This document shows positions 14,176 to 25,339 of a stretch of DNA of 64,000 nucleotides, piece after piece. Source of the stretch: Streptomyces sp. NK15101 (lineage in GTDB: Bacteria; Actinomycetota; Actinomycetes; Streptomycetales; Streptomycetaceae); NCBI RefSeq assembly GCF_020400725.1, contig NZ_JAINVG010000004.1, positions 62,001 through 126,000 on the forward strand, given 5' to 3'. Under the pieces are notes generated by a model, which was given only the letters and a program-made list of their open reading frames with translations, did not search any database and was not told the origin of the DNA. A program made the position numbers and the translations under genes. Position 1 is the stretch's first letter, and the number at the start of each line of letters is the position of its first letter.

Positions 14176-16017
14176 TCAACCCACCAGGCTGTCCCGCCAC
14201 GCCTGGTGCAGGCCCGCGTAGTGGCCGTCGCCCTTCACCAGCGTCGACGGGGGGCCGTCCTCCACGATCCGGCCCGACTCCATCACCAGGACGCGGTCCG
14301 CCACCTCGACCGTCGACAGGCGGTGCGCGATGACCACCGCCGTACGGCCCGCCAGGACCGTGTCCATCGCCCGCTGCACCGCCCGCTCGCCCGGCACGTC
14401 CAGGGAACTGGTCGCCTCGTCCAGGATCAGGACCGCCGGGTCCGCGAGCAGGGCGCGGGCGAAGGCCACCAGTTGGCGTTGGCCGGCCGAGATGCGACCG
14501 CCGCGCTTGCGGACGTCCGTGTCGTAGCCGTCCGGGAGGCCGGTGATGAACTCGTGGGCCCCGATGGCCTTAGCCGCCGCTTCGATCTCGCCGCGGGTCG
14601 CGTCCGGGCGGCCGATCGCGATGTTGTCCGCGACCGTGCCGGAGAAGAGGAACGCCTCCTGGGTGACCATCACGATCCCGCGGCGGAGGTCGGGTGTCGT
14701 GAGGTCGCGGAGGTCCACGCCGTCGAGCCTGACCTGGCCTTCCGTCGGGTCGTAGAAGCGGGCCAGCAGTTTCGCCAGTGTCGACTTGCCCGCGCCCGTC
14801 GCGCCGACCACCGCGACCGTCTGGCCGGCCGGGATCGTCAGGTCGAAGCGGGGGAGGACCTCGCCGCCCGTCCGGTAGGCGAAGCTCACCGAGTCGAAGA
14901 CGACCTCCCTGCCGGGTGCCCCGGCGCGCCGGGGGAGTTCGCGGGGTGCCGTCGTCTCCGGGACCCCCGGCTCCTGGGCCAGGAGGCCGGCGATCTTGGT
15001 GAGGGAGGCCGCCGCCGACTCGTACGAGTTGAGGAACATGCCGAGGCGGTCGATCGGGTCGTACAGGCGGCGCATGTAGAGGACCGCCGCGGCGAGCACG
15101 CCCAGTTCGAGTGTGCCGGCCGCCACTCGGTACGCCCCCCAGAGGCACATGCCGGCCACCGCCGTGTTCGCCACCAGGCGCGAGCCGACCACGTAGCGGG
15201 CCATTTCGAGGAGGGCGTCGCCGTTGCTCCGCTCGTGGCGGTGGTTGAGCGCTGCGAACTCGGCGTCGTTGGCCCGTTCCCGGCGGAACGCCCTGACCGG
15301 GCGGATGCCGTTCATCGTCTCCGCGAACTTCACGATCACGCCCGCGATGGCCGTGGAACGCTCCGCGTACACCTCGCCCGCGCGCCGCCGGTAGAGCCGG
15401 ATGAGGAGGTGGAGGGGGAGGAAGGAGGCGACCGCCACCGCTCCGATGCCCCAGTCCAGGGAGAGGAGGATCAGGGAGATCGAGACGAAGGAGAGGACCA
15501 CGCCGATCAGTTCCTGCAGGCCCTCCGAGAGGAGCTCGCGGAGGGACTCGACGTCCGTGGTCGAGCGGGAGATCAGCCGGCCCGAGGTGTAGCGCTCGTG
15601 GAAGTCGACGCTCAGCACCTGCGCGTGCCGGAAGATCCGGCCGCGCAGGTCGAGCAGCGCGTCCTGGTTGATGCGGGCCGCTCCGCGTACGAAGGCGTAC
15701 TGGAGGGCGCCCGACAGGGTGGCGCAGAGGAGGTAGCCGGTGGCCACGGCGATGACGGGCCCGTGGTCCCCCGCGCGGAAGGCCGGGACGCCGCGGTCGA
15801 TGGCGTACGCGACGAGCAGCGGGCCCGCCTGCAGCGCCGCCTCCCTGACGAGGAGGATCAGGGCCGCGACCACGACCCGCCCGCGGTGGGGGGCGAGGAG
15901 GGAGCGGAGCAGGGCCCCGGTCGCTCCCGGGGGTGCGGGCAGGTCGTCGCGGTCGAAGGGGTCGGACGGTGCGGCCGGGGCCTTCGTCGTCTTCTCTTCG
16001 AGCGTGGTGTCCGTCAT
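14176..16017 (-). CDS. ABC exporter half-transporter (TMD-NBD), catalytically canonical subunit
   Basis: The 613-residue protein has six membrane helices (about residues 50-330) followed by an ATPase domain: Walker A GATGAGKST, Q-loop VTQEAFLF, signature RISAGQRQL (departing from LSGGQ), Walker B VLILDEATSSLD with the catalytic glutamate, and H-loop IAHRLSTV. Its ATG overlaps the stop of the upstream half-transporter (ATGA at 16014-16017), and the two together should form a heterodimeric exporter. The canonical glutamate here pairs with the LSGGQ of the partner to form the active ATP site. Substrate unknown; drug or lipid export are common roles. Confidence 0.93.
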   Translation of the reverse strand: MTDTTLEEKTTKAPAAPSDPFDRDDLPAPPGATGALLRSLLAPHRGRVVVAALILLVREAALQAGPLLVAYAIDRGVPAFRAGDHGPVIAVATGYLLCATLSGALQYAFVRGAARINQDALLDLRGRIFRHAQVLSVDFHERYTSGRLISRSTTDVESLRELLSEGLQELIGVVLSFVSISLILLSLDWGIGAVAVASFLPLHLLIRLYRRRAGEVYAERSTAIAGVIVKFAETMNGIRPVRAFRRERANDAEFAALNHRHERSNGDALLEMARYVVGSRLVANTAVAGMCLWGAYRVAAGTLELGVLAAAVLYMRRLYDPIDRLGMFLNSYESAAASLTKIAGLLAQEPGVPETTAPRELPRRAGAPGREVVFDSVSFAYRTGGEVLPRFDLTIPAGQTVAVVGATGAGKSTLAKLLARFYDPTEGQVRLDGVDLRDLTTPDLRRGIVMVTQEAFLFSGTVADNIAIGRPDATRGEIEAAAKAIGAHEFITGLPDGYDTDVRKRGGRISAGQRQLVAFARALLADPAVLILDEATSSLDVPGERAVQRAMDTVLAGRTAVVIAHRLSTVEVADRVLVMESGRIVEDGPPSTLVKGDGHYAGLHQAWRDSLVG

Positions 16018-17792
16018 CGGTTCCCGTTCCCCTCGCCGGACATCAGCCAGGCGTACTCGGCGCTGCTGCGCAGCAGTTCCTGATGGGTGCCCACGGCCGC
16101 GATCCGGCCGTGCGAGAGCAGCGCCACCCGGTCGGCGAGCATCACCGTCGACGGGCGGTGCGCCACGACCAGGGCCGTCGTCTCCTTGAGGACCTCCCGC
16201 AGGGCCGCCTCGACCCGGGCCTCCGTGTGGACGTCGAGCGCCGAGAGCGGGTCGTCCAGGACCAGGAACCGGGGCTTGCCGACCACCGCGCGGGCCAGGG
16301 CGAGCCGCTGCCGCTGGCCGCCGGAGAGGCTGAGACCCTGCTCGCCGACCTGGGTCGCGGTCCCCTCGGGCAGCCGGTCGACGAAGCCGTCCGCCTGGGC
16401 GACGCCCAGGGCGCGGCGCAGTTCCTGGTCGCCGGCTCCTTCCGCGCCCATCAGGACGTTCTCGCCGACGCTCGCGGAGAACAGCGTCGGTTCCTCGAAC
16501 GCCATGGAGACGAGGGAGCGGAGCTTCTCCCGTTCCATGAGGGCGGTGTCCTCGCCGTCGAGGAGGATGCGGCCGGCCGTCGCCTCGTGCAGGCGGGGCA
16601 CGAGGGCCGTGAGGGTGGTCTTGCCGGAGCCGGTGCCGCCGACCAGGGCCAGTGTCTCGCCGGGGCGGATGTGGAGGTCGACGCCGTCCAGAACGGGGGG
16701 CGTCCCCTCGGGGGCGTCCGGGTAGCGGAAGGTGACGCCCTCGAAGCGGACCCCGTCCGGGGCGCCGACGTCCTCGGAGGCGGCGGCCGTGTCCGGTTCC
16801 TCCTCGGCGTCCATCACCTCGAAGTAGCGTTCCGTCGCGGTCGCCGCCTCCTGACTCATCGCGAGGAGGAAGCCGATCGACTCCACCGGCCAGCGCAGCG
16901 CCAGGGCCGTCGACAGGAACGCGACGAGGGTGCCCGCCGACAGGTCCCCGTCGGCGACCTGGACGGTGCCGAGCACGAGGGCGGCCCCGATGGCCAGTTC
17001 CGGTACGACGGTGATGACGGCCCAGATCATGGCGAGCAGCCGCGCCTTGGCCAGTTCCGTGCCGCGGAGGTGTCCGGAGAGTTCGCGGAACGCCTTCGCC
17101 TGGCTGCGGTGGCGGCCGAAGCCCTTCACGATCCGGATGCCGAGGACGCTCTCCTCGACGACCGTCGTCAGGTCGCCGACCTGGTCCTGTGCCCTGCGCG
17201 CCACGATCCCGTACCGGCGCTCGAAGAGGTTGGAGAGGAGCACGAGCGGGAGCACGGGCGTGAGGAGCACGAGGCCGAGGGTCCAGTCCTGGGTCAGGAG
17301 GAGGACATAACCGGCCAGGATCGTCACGCCGTTGACCAGGAGGAACGTCAGCGGGAAGGCCAGGAACATCCGGACCAGCATCAGGTCCGTCGTCCCGCGC
17401 GAGAGCAGCTGTCCGGAGGCCCACCGGTCGTGGAAGGCGATCGGGAGGCGCTGGAGCCTGCCGTACAGGTCGGCGCGCATCCGGGCCTCCACGGCGGACA
17501 GCGGGCGGGCCACCAGCCAGCGGCGGAAGCCGAACAGGACGGCCTCGGCGATCCCCAGGAGCAGCAGGTACAGCGCGCCGAGCCAGACGCCCCCGGGGTT
17601 CCGGTCCGCGACGGGGCCGTCGACCAGCCACTTCAGGACGAGCGGGATGACGAGCGACAGACAGGAGGCGACGATCGCGACGACCGCGGCCGTGAACAGG
17701 CGGCCCCGGACGGGCCGCACGTACGGCCAGAGACGGAGCAGGACGCGGGTCGTCGAGCGGTCGGGACGTGGGGGGATCGGTTTCTCGGGCAT
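16014..17792 (-). CDS. ABC exporter half-transporter (TMD-NBD), degenerate-site subunit
   Basis: The 592-residue protein has six membrane helices (about residues 30-310) and an ATPase domain with Walker A GGTGSGKTT, signature LSLSGGQRQR and Walker B FLVLDDPLSALD. The residue after the Walker B aspartate is Asp rather than Glu, the hallmark of the degenerate site in heterodimeric exporters such as TM287/288. The partner gene follows at once with an ATGA overlap. The ATG start at 17792 has no clear Shine-Dalgarno; a TATGGT hexamer ends eight bases upstream, so the transcript may be leaderless. The product is a cytoplasmic membrane exporter of unknown substrate. Confidence 0.93.
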   Translation of the reverse strand: MPEKPIPPRPDRSTTRVLLRLWPYVRPVRGRLFTAAVVAIVASCLSLVIPLVLKWLVDGPVADRNPGGVWLGALYLLLLGIAEAVLFGFRRWLVARPLSAVEARMRADLYGRLQRLPIAFHDRWASGQLLSRGTTDLMLVRMFLAFPLTFLLVNGVTILAGYVLLLTQDWTLGLVLLTPVLPLVLLSNLFERRYGIVARRAQDQVGDLTTVVEESVLGIRIVKGFGRHRSQAKAFRELSGHLRGTELAKARLLAMIWAVITVVPELAIGAALVLGTVQVADGDLSAGTLVAFLSTALALRWPVESIGFLLAMSQEAATATERYFEVMDAEEEPDTAAASEDVGAPDGVRFEGVTFRYPDAPEGTPPVLDGVDLHIRPGETLALVGGTGSGKTTLTALVPRLHEATAGRILLDGEDTALMEREKLRSLVSMAFEEPTLFSASVGENVLMGAEGAGDQELRRALGVAQADGFVDRLPEGTATQVGEQGLSLSGGQRQRLALARAVVGKPRFLVLDDPLSALDVHTEARVEAALREVLKETTALVVAHRPSTVMLADRVALLSHGRIAAVGTHQELLRSSAEYAWLMSGEGNGNR

Positions 17793-17928
17793 CAGGTCCG
17801 ACCATACGGTTCGCCACTGTCACGCCTCACCCGATTTTCGGTGCCGTCCGGCCTTGTCCCCGCGAAGCCGCACGTCGGAGACTTGCGCGACCCCGCACGG
17901 GGTCCAGACACAAGGGGCGGCACCTCAC

Positions 17929-18777
17929 ATGACCACACTCGACAGTTACGGCGACCGCTGCGAGCGGCTCTTCCTCGCCGGCGGCACGGCGGCCGTCCGG
18001 CGGGCCGCTCAGGAGGGCCTCGACGAGCTCGGCCCCCACCCGGACCTGTACTGCTGGCTCGCGCTCGGCCACGTGGCGGAGGACGAGGACGACCACGACG
18101 ACGCCGCCGAGAAGGCCTTCCGCGCCGGCCTCGCCCTGGACGCCGACCACCTCGGGCTCCTCGCCGGATACGCCGAGTTGTGCCTGCGCGCCGACGGCTT
18201 CGACCACCCGGGCCGCGCCGCCCGTGCCGCCGCGCTCTCCCGGCGCGTCAAGGAACTGGATCCTGGATCCGCCGAGTCCGACCGGGTCACCGCAGTCGAA
18301 CGCTGGGCCCGCCGCGGCTACTGGGACGACCTGCGGATGAACGTCGCACGCGAGGCCGTCGCCTCGCGGGAGAGCCACGCCACGACGGTGACCCAGGCCC
18401 GCGCCCTCACCGACGCCCTCGCGAAGGACGGCACCGGCACCGCCCTGGCTGCCGCCCGCGCCGCCGAGGCCGCCGACCCGGTCGACCGGGAGGCCGCCGT
18501 GCGCGCCACGACGCTCGAAGCCCTCGCGGGCCCGTGGAACGCACCCGTACGGATCCTCGGGCGCCACCGTCCGGCCGCCTGGGCGGTCTCCGTCCTGCTC
18601 GCCTTCGTCACCAACCAGCTGCTCCGCCAGACCGGCGTCGTCGACTCGTTCAGCGTCTGGGGCTACGCGTGGCTGGTCCCGGTCCTCCTCGTCGACCGGC
18701 GCTTCGCCGCCGTCCGCAGGGAGGCCGAGGCCCGCCACCTCGCCCGTCTCGAAGCGGCCCTCGCCGCCCGGGACTGA
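17929..18777 (+). CDS. TPR-like protein with C-terminal membrane segments
   Basis: The 282-residue protein starts with alanine-rich helical repeats resembling tetratricopeptides (for example LGPHPDLYCWLALGHVAEDEDDHDDA then AFRAGLALDADHLGLLAGYAEL), covering about residues 1-195. Two membrane helices follow near 210-250 (AWAVSVLLAFVTNQLL and YAWLVPVLLV) and a short charged helix ends the protein. The ATG at 17929 has AAGGGGCGG upstream. It is a single gene between the divergent ABC exporter and the convergent glgX. The function is not recognised; a scaffold or membrane-associated role is only a guess. Confidence 0.8.
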   Translation: MTTLDSYGDRCERLFLAGGTAAVRRAAQEGLDELGPHPDLYCWLALGHVAEDEDDHDDAAEKAFRAGLALDADHLGLLAGYAELCLRADGFDHPGRAARAAALSRRVKELDPGSAESDRVTAVERWARRGYWDDLRMNVAREAVASRESHATTVTQARALTDALAKDGTGTALAAARAAEAADPVDREAAVRATTLEALAGPWNAPVRILGRHRPAAWAVSVLLAFVTNQLLRQTGVVDSFSVWGYAWLVPVLLVDRRFAAVRREAEARHLARLEAALAARD

Positions 18778-18786
18778 TCCGCCCCC

Positions 18787-20991
<2,205 letters not shown>

Positions 20992-21155
20992 CGTCCCGGC
21001 CTCCCGCGGCTCGTCGGGCCCGCACCCAAGGAAGCGGCGGCGTCCCGGCCGCCGCTCCCGCGCGTGGTTCTCCCCCTGTTCTGCCCGCACGGCCGTGCTC
21101 CCAACATGACCCGCACGCACGTTTCCCCTGGAGGGTGGCCGTCGTTGGGCCGAGC

Positions 21156-22385
21156 GTGACATTTGCATGGAAGCGGGCGAGGCGGGCCCTCGTGGTGACG
21201 GGACTGATGGCGGGGCTCGCGACGGGCCTCGCGGGCTGCACCGGAGCGGACGGCGGAGGGGGCGTCGACATCAGCCTGCCGGGCAAGGCGCGGGCCCCGG
21301 GCGACGTCATCCGGGTGACCCCGGAGGACGGCAGCCGGGCGGTGCCGGCCGACGGGCCCGTCGAGGTGAGGGTGGACAGCGGTCGCCTCGAGCGGGTGAC
21401 GGTCGTGCAGGTCGAGGACGGCCGGCGGGCCGAGGTCGCCGGGGAGATCTCGGCGGACGGACTGGGCTGGCGGCCCCGGCCGGGCACCCGGCTCGCGCTG
21501 GCCGCCAAGTACAGCGTGGACGCGGTCGCGCTCGACGGGCACGGGCGCCGCTCGGCCCGGCACACCACCTTCACCACCGTGGTCCCCGGGTCCCGTTTCA
21601 TCGGCTACTTCAAGCCGGAGAACCGTTCCACGGTCGGCACCGGCATGATCGTCTCCTTCGGCTTCAACCGGCCGATCGAGAACCGGGCCGAGGTCGAGCG
21701 GGCCATCCGCGTCACCTCGGAGCCGCCGGTGGAGGTCGTCGGCCACTGGTTCGGCAAGGAGCGGCTCGACTTCCGGCCCGCCGCGTACTGGCGGCCCGGC
21801 ACGAAGGTGACCGTCGAACTCGCCCTGCGGGACGTCGAGGGGGCGCCCGGGGTGTACGGCATCCAGCGGAAGAAGGTCGGCTTCACCGTCGGCCGTTCCC
21901 AGGTCTCCCTGGTCGACGCCGAGCGGCACACGATGGAGGTCCGGCGGAACGGCGAGGTGCTCGCCACGCTGCCGGTCACCGCGGGCGCGCCGAAGACCAC
22001 CACGTACAACGGGAAGATGGTCGTGACCGAGCTGTACGACGTGACCCGGATGGACGGCAGGACGGTCGGCTTCGGCGGCGAGTACGACATCAAGGACGTG
22101 CCGCACGCGATGCGCCTCACCGACTCGGGGACCTTCCTGCACGGCAACTACTGGGCCGACGCGTCCACCTTCGGCTCCGCGAACGTCAGCCACGGCTGCG
22201 TGGGCCTCCGGGACGAGAAGGGCGGCAGCGCGGACTCGCCCGCGGGCTGGTTCTTCGACCGGACGCTCATCGGCGACGTGGTGGAGGTGGTCAACTCCCG
22301 CGACAAGGAGGTCGCTCCCGACAACGGCCTCGGCGGCTGGAACCTGGAGTGGAGCCGGTGGAAGGCGGGCTCCGCGCTGCGGTGA
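21156..22385 (+). CDS. L,D-transpeptidase lipoprotein (Ig-like domain + YkuD), copy 1
   Basis: The 409-residue product starts with a lipoprotein signal (KRARRALVVTGLMAGLATGLAGC). Two Ig-like beta domains follow (about 40-250, with TFTTVVPGSRFIGYFKPE and HWFGKERLDFRP). A YkuD catalytic domain has HGNYW and the cysteine motif SANVSHGCVGL. Such enzymes make 3-3 cross-links in peptidoglycan at the outer face of the membrane. GTG at 21156 gives the clean signal peptide; a GTG at 21135 lies directly on the GGAGG and is less likely. The next gene is a paralogue with the same domain order. The C terminus WNLEWSRWKAG is the usual Trp-rich tail of this family. Confidence 0.93.
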   Translation: MTFAWKRARRALVVTGLMAGLATGLAGCTGADGGGGVDISLPGKARAPGDVIRVTPEDGSRAVPADGPVEVRVDSGRLERVTVVQVEDGRRAEVAGEISADGLGWRPRPGTRLALAAKYSVDAVALDGHGRRSARHTTFTTVVPGSRFIGYFKPENRSTVGTGMIVSFGFNRPIENRAEVERAIRVTSEPPVEVVGHWFGKERLDFRPAAYWRPGTKVTVELALRDVEGAPGVYGIQRKKVGFTVGRSQVSLVDAERHTMEVRRNGEVLATLPVTAGAPKTTTYNGKMVVTELYDVTRMDGRTVGFGGEYDIKDVPHAMRLTDSGTFLHGNYWADASTFGSANVSHGCVGLRDEKGGSADSPAGWFFDRTLIGDVVEVVNSRDKEVAPDNGLGGWNLEWSRWKAGSALR

Positions 22386-22547
22386 GTCCGGGCGGTCCCC
22401 CGTATCACGCCGACTGGTGCCGAACGGTGACATTCACGAGGAACTTTCGTGTCCCGCGGTGTGATTATCTAGCGCTGTGTGCGCGAGTGGATGCGCACGG
22501 GGGTGGGGCCGTGGCGTTGCCAGGCCGTGCGAGGGGAGAAGACCACA

Positions 22548-23810
22548 GTGAACGGGCAGCCGATATCGGGGGCATCGGTAGGGGCGACGGGGCGGCGCGG
22601 CCGACGCGGGGGCGTCAGGCTGCAGGCCCTGGCGGCGGGGGCGCTGCTCCTGGTCCTGACCGCCTGCGGCGGCGGTGAGACCGGCGCCGGCGGCGCGGGT
22701 GGACAGGGGCCTGCGGCCCAGGGCGGCGGCAAGCAGGAGAACGCGGCCTCCCAGGCGGTCGTGACGATCCTTCCGAAGGACGGCGCCGACTCGGTCGCCA
22801 CCAGCGGGGCCCTGAAGGTCACCGCGTCGCAGGGCAAGCTGACCACGGTCACGGTCGCCGACTCCAAGGGCACCGAGGTCGAGGGCAAGATCGCCGCGGA
22901 CGGCTCCAGCTGGTCGCCGACCGCGCACCTGGCCGCGGCCACCCAGTACAAGGTCCACGCGATCGCGAAGGACGCCGAGGGCCGCGAGTCGGCGAAGGAC
23001 ACCACCTTCACCACGCTGGTCCCGCAGAACACCTTCATCGGTCACTACACGCCCGAGGACGGTTCGACCGTCGGCGTCGGCATGCCGGTCTCCATCAACT
23101 TCACCCGGGGCATCACCGACCCCGAGGCCGTCGAGAAGGCCATCAAGGTGACGGCCGTGCCGGCCGTCGAGATCGAGGGCCACTGGTTCGGCAACGACCG
23201 GCTCGACTTCCGTCCCAAGGAGTACTGGGCCGCAGGCACCAAGGTCACGGTCGCGCTGAACCTGGACGGCGTCGAGGGCCGCCCCGGCGTCTACGGCAAG
23301 CAGAAGAAGACGATCTCCTTCACCATCGGCCGTCGTCAGGTCTCCACCGTCGACGCGAGCGCCAAGACGATGAAGGTCGAGCGGGACGGCAAGATCATCA
23401 AGACGCTGCCGATCACCGCGGGCGCGCCGTCCACGACCACGTACAACGGTCAGATGGTCATCAGCGAGAAGTACAAGGTGACCCGCATGAACGGGGCCAC
23501 GGTCGGCTTCGGCGGCGAGTACGACATCAAGGACGTGCCGCACGCGATGCGCCTGTCCACCTCGGGCACCTTCGTCCACGGCAACTACTGGGCCTCCGCC
23601 TCCACCTTCGGCTCCGCGAACGTCAGCCACGGCTGCGTCGGCCTGCAGGACCAGCGGGGCGCGGGGAACAGCTCGATGCCGGCGGCGTGGTTCTACGACA
23701 GCTCGATCATCGGCGACGTCGTGATCGTGAAGAACTCCAAGGACAAGCAGATCCAGCCGGAGAACGGCCTCAACGGCTGGAACATGGACTGGTCGGAGTG
23801 GATCGCCTAG
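22548..23810 (+). CDS. L,D-transpeptidase lipoprotein (Ig-like domain + YkuD), copy 2
   Basis: The 420-residue protein has a lipobox in LLLVLTACGGG, a Gly/Gln-rich linker (about 45-70), two Ig-like domains and a YkuD domain with HGNYW and SANVSHGCVGL. It is clearly paralogous to the preceding gene, sharing for example YDIKDVPHAMRL and the C-terminal pattern GWNMDWSEW. GTG at 22548 is preceded by GAGGGGAG at 22531-22538. The 162-bp gap before it probably carries its own promoter. It forms 3-3 peptidoglycan cross-links outside the membrane. A strong terminator follows. Confidence 0.93.
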   Translation: MNGQPISGASVGATGRRGRRGGVRLQALAAGALLLVLTACGGGETGAGGAGGQGPAAQGGGKQENAASQAVVTILPKDGADSVATSGALKVTASQGKLTTVTVADSKGTEVEGKIAADGSSWSPTAHLAAATQYKVHAIAKDAEGRESAKDTTFTTLVPQNTFIGHYTPEDGSTVGVGMPVSINFTRGITDPEAVEKAIKVTAVPAVEIEGHWFGNDRLDFRPKEYWAAGTKVTVALNLDGVEGRPGVYGKQKKTISFTIGRRQVSTVDASAKTMKVERDGKIIKTLPITAGAPSTTTYNGQMVISEKYKVTRMNGATVGFGGEYDIKDVPHAMRLSTSGTFVHGNYWASASTFGSANVSHGCVGLQDQRGAGNSSMPAAWFYDSSIIGDVVIVKNSKDKQIQPENGLNGWNMDWSEWIA

Positions 23811-23832
23811 ATCTCCCGTCGGACACGGCCTG

Positions 23833-23871
23833 AAGGGGCCCGGTGCTGTGAGCAACAGCACCGGGCCCCTT
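23833..23871 (+). terminator. Intrinsic terminator of the L,D-transpeptidase gene
   Basis: A perfect 17-bp stem (AAGGGGCCCGGTGCTGT, 23833-23849, with 23855-23871) encloses a five-base loop and is followed by TCTCGTT. It ends the upstream gene and sits directly before the next promoter. Confidence 0.9.
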
Positions 23872-23886
23872 CTCGTTAACGGCCAC

Positions 23887-23892
23887 TAATCT
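23887..23892 (+). promoter_or_regulatory. -10 hexamer suggesting a leaderless transcript
   Basis: TAATCT (TAnnnT) ends six bases before the ATG at 23899, which would place the transcription start at or next to the A of the start codon. There is no Shine-Dalgarno between them. The -35 region overlaps the terminator and shows no good TTGACA match. Confidence 0.45.
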
Positions 23893-23898
23893 TTCCCC

Positions 23899-24666
23899 AT
23901 GACTGTGAACCTCGAAGTCGCCGAAGGCGTCGGCACGATCCGCCTCGACCGCCCCCCGATGAACGCACTGGACATCGCCACCCAGGACCGGCTGCGCGAG
24001 CTGGCCCAGGAGGCGACCGACCGCGACGACGTGCGGGCCGTGGTCCTCTACGGCGGCGAGAAGGTGTTCGCGGCCGGCGCGGACATCAAGGAGATGCAGG
24101 TCATGGACCACGTGGCCATGGTCAAGCGCTCGCGCGCCCTGCAGGACTCCTTCACCGCCGTCGCCCGCATCCCGAAGCCGGTCGTCGCCGCGATCACCGG
24201 TTACGCGCTCGGCGGCGGCTGCGAACTCGCGCTCTGTGCCGACTACCGGATCGCCGCCGACAACGCCAAGCTGGGCCAGCCGGAGATCCTCCTCGGCCTG
24301 ATCCCCGGCGCGGGCGGCACCCAGCGCCTGTCCCGGCTCGTCGGCCCCTCCAAGGCCAAGGACCTCATCTTCACCGGCCGGATGGTGAAGGCCGACGAGG
24401 CCCTGACGCTCGGTCTGGTCGACCGGGTCGTCCCGGCCGCCGAGGTGTACGAGCAGGCGCACGCCTGGGCCGCCAAGCTGGCGCAGGGGCCGGCCGTCGC
24501 CCTGCGGGCCGCGAAGGAGGCGATCGACCAGGGTCTGGAGGCCGACATCGACACCGGTCTCGCCATCGAGCGCACCTGGTTCTCCGCCCTGTTCGCGACC
24601 GAGGACCGCGAGACCGGGATGCGCAGCTTCGTCGAGGAGGGGCCGGGCAAGGCGAAGTTCGCCTGA
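23899..24666 (+). CDS. Enoyl-CoA hydratase/isomerase family protein
   Basis: The 255-residue protein is a crotonase-fold enzyme. The oxyanion-hole segments are EKVFAAGADIKEM and ITGYALGGGCELALCADYRIA, and the catalytic glutamates lie in LGQPEILLGLIPGAGGTQRL. It should hydrate 2-enoyl-CoA or isomerise related acyl-CoAs in fatty or branched acid oxidation; the exact substrate is not visible. It is a single-gene unit bounded by hairpins on both sides, and its ATG lies seven bases after a TAATCT hexamer, suggesting translation without a leader. Confidence 0.92.
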   Translation: MTVNLEVAEGVGTIRLDRPPMNALDIATQDRLRELAQEATDRDDVRAVVLYGGEKVFAAGADIKEMQVMDHVAMVKRSRALQDSFTAVARIPKPVVAAITGYALGGGCELALCADYRIAADNAKLGQPEILLGLIPGAGGTQRLSRLVGPSKAKDLIFTGRMVKADEALTLGLVDRVVPAAEVYEQAHAWAAKLAQGPAVALRAAKEAIDQGLEADIDTGLAIERTWFSALFATEDRETGMRSFVEEGPGKAKFA

Positions 24667-24681
24667 CGATCCTTCACGGGT

Positions 24682-24709
24682 GGGGGCCGATTCCACCGGA
24701 ACGGCCCCC
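24682..24709 (+). terminator. Terminator hairpin after the enoyl-CoA hydratase gene
   Basis: GGGGGCCG (24682-24689) pairs with CGGCCCCC (24702-24709), with an inner TTCC/GGAA stem and an ACC loop. There is no T-run, as is common in Streptomyces. Confidence 0.6.
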
Positions 24710-24729
24710 GCGGACGCCTCCGTGCGGCC

Positions 24730-25245
24730 ATGATGGGGGGCATGGCGGGCCTGGAGGGTAGGGAACAACCGGGGCAGCGCGCGAGCGCCGCCGCGCCGCG
24801 GTGGTCACCGGCCGTGGACGACGAACAGGCCTTCGAAGCGGTGGAGTTGTACGGCAATCCGGCCGAGGAGGATGTCCGGCTGCCGTCCCGCCCCGAGTCC
24901 GCGCGGGTGGCCCGCAGGCTCACCCAGTACGTCCTGCTGCGGCAGTGGGCGCTGGGCCCGCAACTCGCCGAACACGCGGTGCTCCTCGTCTCGGAGCTCG
25001 TCGGGAACGCCGTCCGGCACACCGGCGCCCGCGTCTTCGCCCTGCGGTTACAGCGACGCCGCGGCTGGATCCGGATCGAGGTGCGCGATCCTTCGCGGGG
25101 ACTGCCCTGTCTGATGCCGGTGCACGAGCTCGACATCAGCGGCCGCGGGCTCTTCCTCGTCGACAAGCTGGCCGACCGCTGGGGCGTGGACCTGGCGCCG
25201 CGCGGCAAGACGACCTGGTTCGAGATGCGGGTCTCGGACCGCTGA
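24730..25245 (+). CDS. ATP-binding anti-sigma-factor-type (RsbW/SpoIIAB-like) protein
   Basis: The protein of up to 171 residues is a stand-alone HATPase_c domain of the anti-sigma/serine-kinase type. The N box is VSELVGNAVRHTG and the G box ISGRGLFLVDKLADRWG, ending in a beta strand TTWFEMRV. Streptomyces encode dozens of these, usually acting in partner-switching with anti-sigma antagonists. The start is uncertain: ATG at 24730 or 24742, neither with a well-spaced ribosome site. A terminator follows. No sigma factor or antagonist gene lies nearby, so its partner is unknown. Confidence 0.85.
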   Translation: MMGGMAGLEGREQPGQRASAAAPRWSPAVDDEQAFEAVELYGNPAEEDVRLPSRPESARVARRLTQYVLLRQWALGPQLAEHAVLLVSELVGNAVRHTGARVFALRLQRRRGWIRIEVRDPSRGLPCLMPVHELDISGRGLFLVDKLADRWGVDLAPRGKTTWFEMRVSDR

Positions 25246-25257
25246 CGCACCCCGGAC

Positions 25258-25306
25258 GCACGGAAGCCCCCGTGCGCCGTGGTGGGGTGCGTGGGGGCTT
25301 CCGTGT
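25258..25306 (+). terminator. Intrinsic terminator hairpin
   Basis: CACGGAAGCCCCC pairs with GGGGGCTTCCGTG around 25259-25271 and 25293-25305, just past the anti-sigma-type gene. A second small hairpin GTCGTGGA/TCCACGAC lies at 25312-25339. Confidence 0.75.
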
Positions 25307-25339
25307 GGTGCGTCGTGGACGGGGGGGTGTATCCACGAC

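Noticed and set aside
20992..21168. Upstream extension of glgX to the ATG at 21168
   Set aside because: The extra residues are Arg/Gly-rich without homology; the GTG at 20991 has a good ribosome site.
22440..22471. GGAACTT ... TCTA as an ECF-sigma promoter before the second L,D-transpeptidase
   Set aside because: The spacing (about 23 bases between AAC and TC) is too long for ECF promoters such as those of SigE.
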